DNA of 9,301 nucleotides. Origin: Rhizobiaceae bacterium. Its GTDB lineage: Bacteria; Pseudomonadota; Alphaproteobacteria; Rhizobiales; Rhizobiaceae. The notes under the pieces are model-generated. The model made no database searches. It was not told the origin of the DNA and was given only the letters and a program-made list of their open reading frames with translations. Of this stretch, positions 7,685-9,301 are shown piece by piece; within the stretch, counting starts at the first letter, position 1, and every line of letters begins with the position of its first letter. Location of the stretch: contig JAGWJK010000106.1 of the NCBI GenBank assembly GCA_028865845.1, positions 1 through 9,301 on the forward strand, read 5' to 3'. A program made the translations under genes and the position numbers.

Positions 7685-7725
7685 CACAAAAGATGAGCGT
7701 ACCTCATCTTTTGTGCACCGTTTTT
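7685..7725 (+). terminator. Strong hairpin with downstream T-run between the REC-REC and REC-REC-GGDEF genes
   Basis: CACAAAAGATGAG (7685-7697) pairs perfectly with CTCATCTTTTGTG (7703-7715) around a 5-base loop. A run of five T (7721-7725) follows six bases later. With a 3-base bulge, GTGCA (7679-7683) can also pair with TGCAC (7714-7718), bringing the stem closer to the T-run. It begins 32 bases after the first gene's stop and ends 125 bases before the second gene's start. It probably ends, or partly attenuates, the upstream transcript. Confidence 0.6.
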
Positions 7726-7850
7726 GCAATCTCCGGTTCCAATTTCTTCACGAATCGTCTTCACCATAATGCTGCTTGCCGATATCGCTTCGGCCGCAAC
7801 GGGCAGCGTCGATTCGCGTATGCCTGCTCGTCTGGGAGGATGTGATAGGC

Positions 7851-9182
7851 ATGGTATTTCGCGCGGATTTCCTCAGTGAGGGTCAGGGCCGTCGCCGTGG
7901 CAGCCAGAAGATTCTTCTTGTCGAAGATTCGCGCATGTTCACCTCGATCCTCAGCCATCGCTTTCAGACGGAGCTTGGCCTCAGCGTCACCCATTGTCCG
8001 TCCATGAAGACGATGAACGAGGCGCTGGCCGCGGACGACCATGGCTTCACCATGGCGGTGGTCGACCTCAACCTGCCGGATTCGCCGCATGGCGAGGCGC
8101 TGGATGTCGCGATAACCCACCATGTTCCGACCATCGTCTTCACGGCAACCTTCGACACGGACGTGCGCAATCGTATCCTGGAGCGCAGTATTGTCGACTA
8201 TGTGCTGAAGGATAACGAGTTCGCCCTCGACAACCTCGTCTCCACGGTGCGCCGGGCGATTTCCAACCGCAGCACGCGGATATTGGTGGTGGACGATACG
8301 CCGTCGGCGCGGTGCGTGCTGGTGGATCTGCTGCAGGCGCAGCAGTTCAAGGTCGTCGAAGCCGGGACGGGCGTCGAGGCGCTGGCAGTGCTCGACGAAT
8401 ATGGCGATATCGAAGTGGTCGTGACCGATTATCACATGCCGGACATGGACGGACACGAACTCACCCGGCGTATCCGTCGCCGGTATGGCTCGGACCGGAT
8501 GCGCGTTATCGGCGTGTCGTCGTCCAGCGACCGGCTGCTCTCTGCTGCTTTCCTGAAGGCGGGTGCAAGCGATTTCGTCTATCGGCCGTTCGTGGCCGAA
8601 GAGCTGCAATGCCGCATCGCCCTCAACGTCGAGACGCTGATGCAGATGAAGCAACTGCGGGCGGCCGCGGCGAGCGATTATCTGACCGGCCTCTACAACA
8701 GGCGCTATTTCTATGATCACGGCCCGCGCATCGTCAACGAATGCCTGCGGCATCAGCGCCCGACATCGGTCGCGATTCTTGATATCGACCATTTCAAGCA
8801 TCTCAACGACACCTATGGCCACGAGATCGGCGATCAGGTTTTGAAGGCCGTCGCCGGCCGGCTGCATTCCCTGTTCGAGGGCAGCGAGAACCTGCTGTCG
8901 CGGCTCGGCGGCGAGGAGTTCGGCATTCTCTTCACCGAGATGGATTCGCGCGCGGCGACAGAACTTTGCGAAGAGGTGCGGCGCAATCTGTCGAACCTGA
9001 AGGTGAATGCGGATGACGAGGAACTGTCGGTCACCGTGTCGATCGGTGTCGCCGACATTGCCGGATATGAAGCGTTCGAAAACTATCTCAACGCTGCCGA
9101 CCAGTTTCTTTACATGGCCAAGCACAAGGGCCGGAACCAGGTCTTTTCCGATGTCAGGCTAACGGACGAAGCGGCCCACTAG
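7851..9182 (+). CDS. Diguanylate cyclase response regulator, REC-REC-GGDEF
   Basis: This 443-residue cytoplasmic enzyme is predicted to make cyclic di-GMP from two GTP under control of two receiver domains. REC1 has Glu25-Asp26, phospho-acceptor Asp72 (VVDLNLPD), Thr98 and Lys120. REC2 has Asp149 of its acidic pair, Asp193 (VTDYHMPD) and Ser223, with Arg245 (YRPF) in place of Lys. The GGDEF domain spans about 275-433, opening with DYLTGLYNRR. Asp311 and Glu355 match the metal ligands, Asn319 and Asp328 match the guanine-binding residues of PleD, and the signature is GGEEF at 353-357. The I-site position (five residues before GGEEF) reads GSEN rather than RxxD. PleD of Caulobacter has the same domain order but a non-phosphorylatable second receiver. 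The start is ATG 7851, with GGGAGGA at 7834-7840. An upstream in-frame TTG (7776) lacks a ribosome binding site, and ATG 7851 aligns exactly with the paralog's start. No partner kinase is in the window. Confidence 0.95.
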   Translation: MVFRADFLSEGQGRRRGSQKILLVEDSRMFTSILSHRFQTELGLSVTHCPSMKTMNEALAADDHGFTMAVVDLNLPDSPHGEALDVAITHHVPTIVFTATFDTDVRNRILERSIVDYVLKDNEFALDNLVSTVRRAISNRSTRILVVDDTPSARCVLVDLLQAQQFKVVEAGTGVEALAVLDEYGDIEVVVTDYHMPDMDGHELTRRIRRRYGSDRMRVIGVSSSSDRLLSAAFLKAGASDFVYRPFVAEELQCRIALNVETLMQMKQLRAAAASDYLTGLYNRRYFYDHGPRIVNECLRHQRPTSVAILDIDHFKHLNDTYGHEIGDQVLKAVAGRLHSLFEGSENLLSRLGGEEFGILFTEMDSRAATELCEEVRRNLSNLKVNADDEELSVTVSIGVADIAGYEAFENYLNAADQFLYMAKHKGRNQVFSDVRLTDEAAH

Positions 9183-9190
9183 GCCGCTTC
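9168..9190. terminator. Perfect hairpin overlapping the stop codon of the diguanylate cyclase gene; likely bidirectional terminator
   Basis: GAAGCGGCC (9168-9176) and GGCCGCTTC (9182-9190) are perfect reverse complements around the 5-base loop CACTA, and the TAG stop codon (9180-9182) spans loop and stem. It lies between two convergent genes. A T-run suited to + strand termination appears only at 9208-9213, about 18 bases on, so termination may be imperfect or may use another mechanism. Confidence 0.5.
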
Positions 9191-9220
9191 TCATAACTCG
9201 TCTTCAATTTTTTGTCGTTT

Positions 9221-9301
9221 TCAGACCACGATACCGGTGCGGTTCGTCGACATGGTCAGCTTGCGTTCTGCGCGCTCCTGCTGTGGCGAGCGATTGTAGA
9301 G
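9221..9301 (-). CDS. C-terminal end of a convergent gene of unknown function (5' part beyond the window)
   Basis: On the - strand the frame is open from the window edge to a TGA at 9223-9221, giving 26 residues that end in STNRTGIVV. The visible peptide is hydrophilic and rich in Arg, Gln and Glu (QQERAERK), with high GC at third codon positions as in the neighbouring genes. Its stop lies 38 bases from the stop of the diguanylate cyclase gene, with a shared hairpin between, a normal arrangement for convergent genes. The fragment is too short for me to assign a family. Chance openness of this frame is the alternative. Confidence 0.5.
   Translation of the reverse strand, partial: LYNRSPQQERAERKLTMSTNRTGIVV

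Noticed and set aside
7654..7845. A 63-codon + strand open frame in the gap between the two paralogs
   Set aside because: It runs straight through the hairpin and T-run, has no good ribosome binding site and its product looks like no protein family.
7776..7850. TTG start at 7776 for the diguanylate cyclase
   Set aside because: It lacks a ribosome binding site, while ATG 7851 follows GGGAGGA and aligns exactly with the paralog's start.
7761..9125. A 454-codon open frame on the - strand across the diguanylate cyclase gene
   Set aside because: It mirrors the + strand gene, which has unmistakable REC and GGDEF motifs. The - strand product shows no family features, and long antisense frames are common in high-GC genes with strong third-position bias.
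1..9301. CRISPR arrays, tRNA/rRNA genes, insertion sequences, prophage or toxin-antitoxin genes
   Set aside because: I found no regularly spaced repeats, no cloverleaf-like sequences, no transposase or integrase motifs and no target-site duplications. Gaps between genes are all under 230 bases and hold only the hairpins listed.

Overview
The window is high-GC, tightly packed bacterial DNA. Its protein families and sequence style (a DUF3772-type MscS channel, DUF924, DUF1636 next to an iron-complex ABC transporter, orphan receiver/GGDEF proteins) suggest an alphaproteobacterium of the Rhizobiales, most likely Rhizobiaceae (Rhizobium/Agrobacterium/Ensifer type). This is judged from protein character only, as no marker gene is present. 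Eight genes or gene fragments lie on the + strand, and the tail of one convergent gene lies on the - strand at the right edge.

Region 1 (1-3132) is a metal-chelate uptake operon. It holds the C-terminal part of a DUF1636 putative metal-binding protein, an FecE/BtuD-type ATPase, a periplasmic TroA/BtuF-fold binding protein and an FecCD/BtuC-type permease, in that order and nearly abutting. Together the last three form a complete importer of the family that takes up ferric siderophores, heme or cobalamin. The substrate cannot be fixed from the sequence. Region 2 (3209-3769) is a DUF924 protein just downstream, possibly on the same transcript, followed by an intrinsic-terminator-like hairpin.

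Region 3 (3945-6599) is a large mechanosensitive channel. It has a signal peptide, a Gln-rich linker, a periplasmic DUF3772-like helical domain, about ten membrane segments, an MscS pore/beta/alpha-beta core and a charged tail. It starts at TTG. A long hairpin follows it.

Region 4 (6822-9182) is the most interesting part. It contains two side-by-side paralogs that align without a gap over about 270 residues (about 43% identity by hand count). The first is a stand-alone REC-REC protein whose first receiver has Asn in place of the phospho-acceptor Asp. The second is REC-REC-GGDEF, with both receiver Asp residues present, an intact GGEEF active site, and no RxxD inhibitory site at the usual place. 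No histidine kinase is in the window. I infer that the REC-REC protein tunes the diguanylate cyclase, for example by hetero-dimerising or by competing for a shared kinase. A hairpin with a T-run lies between the two genes, an inverted repeat precedes the first, and a perfect hairpin overlaps the stop codon of the second.
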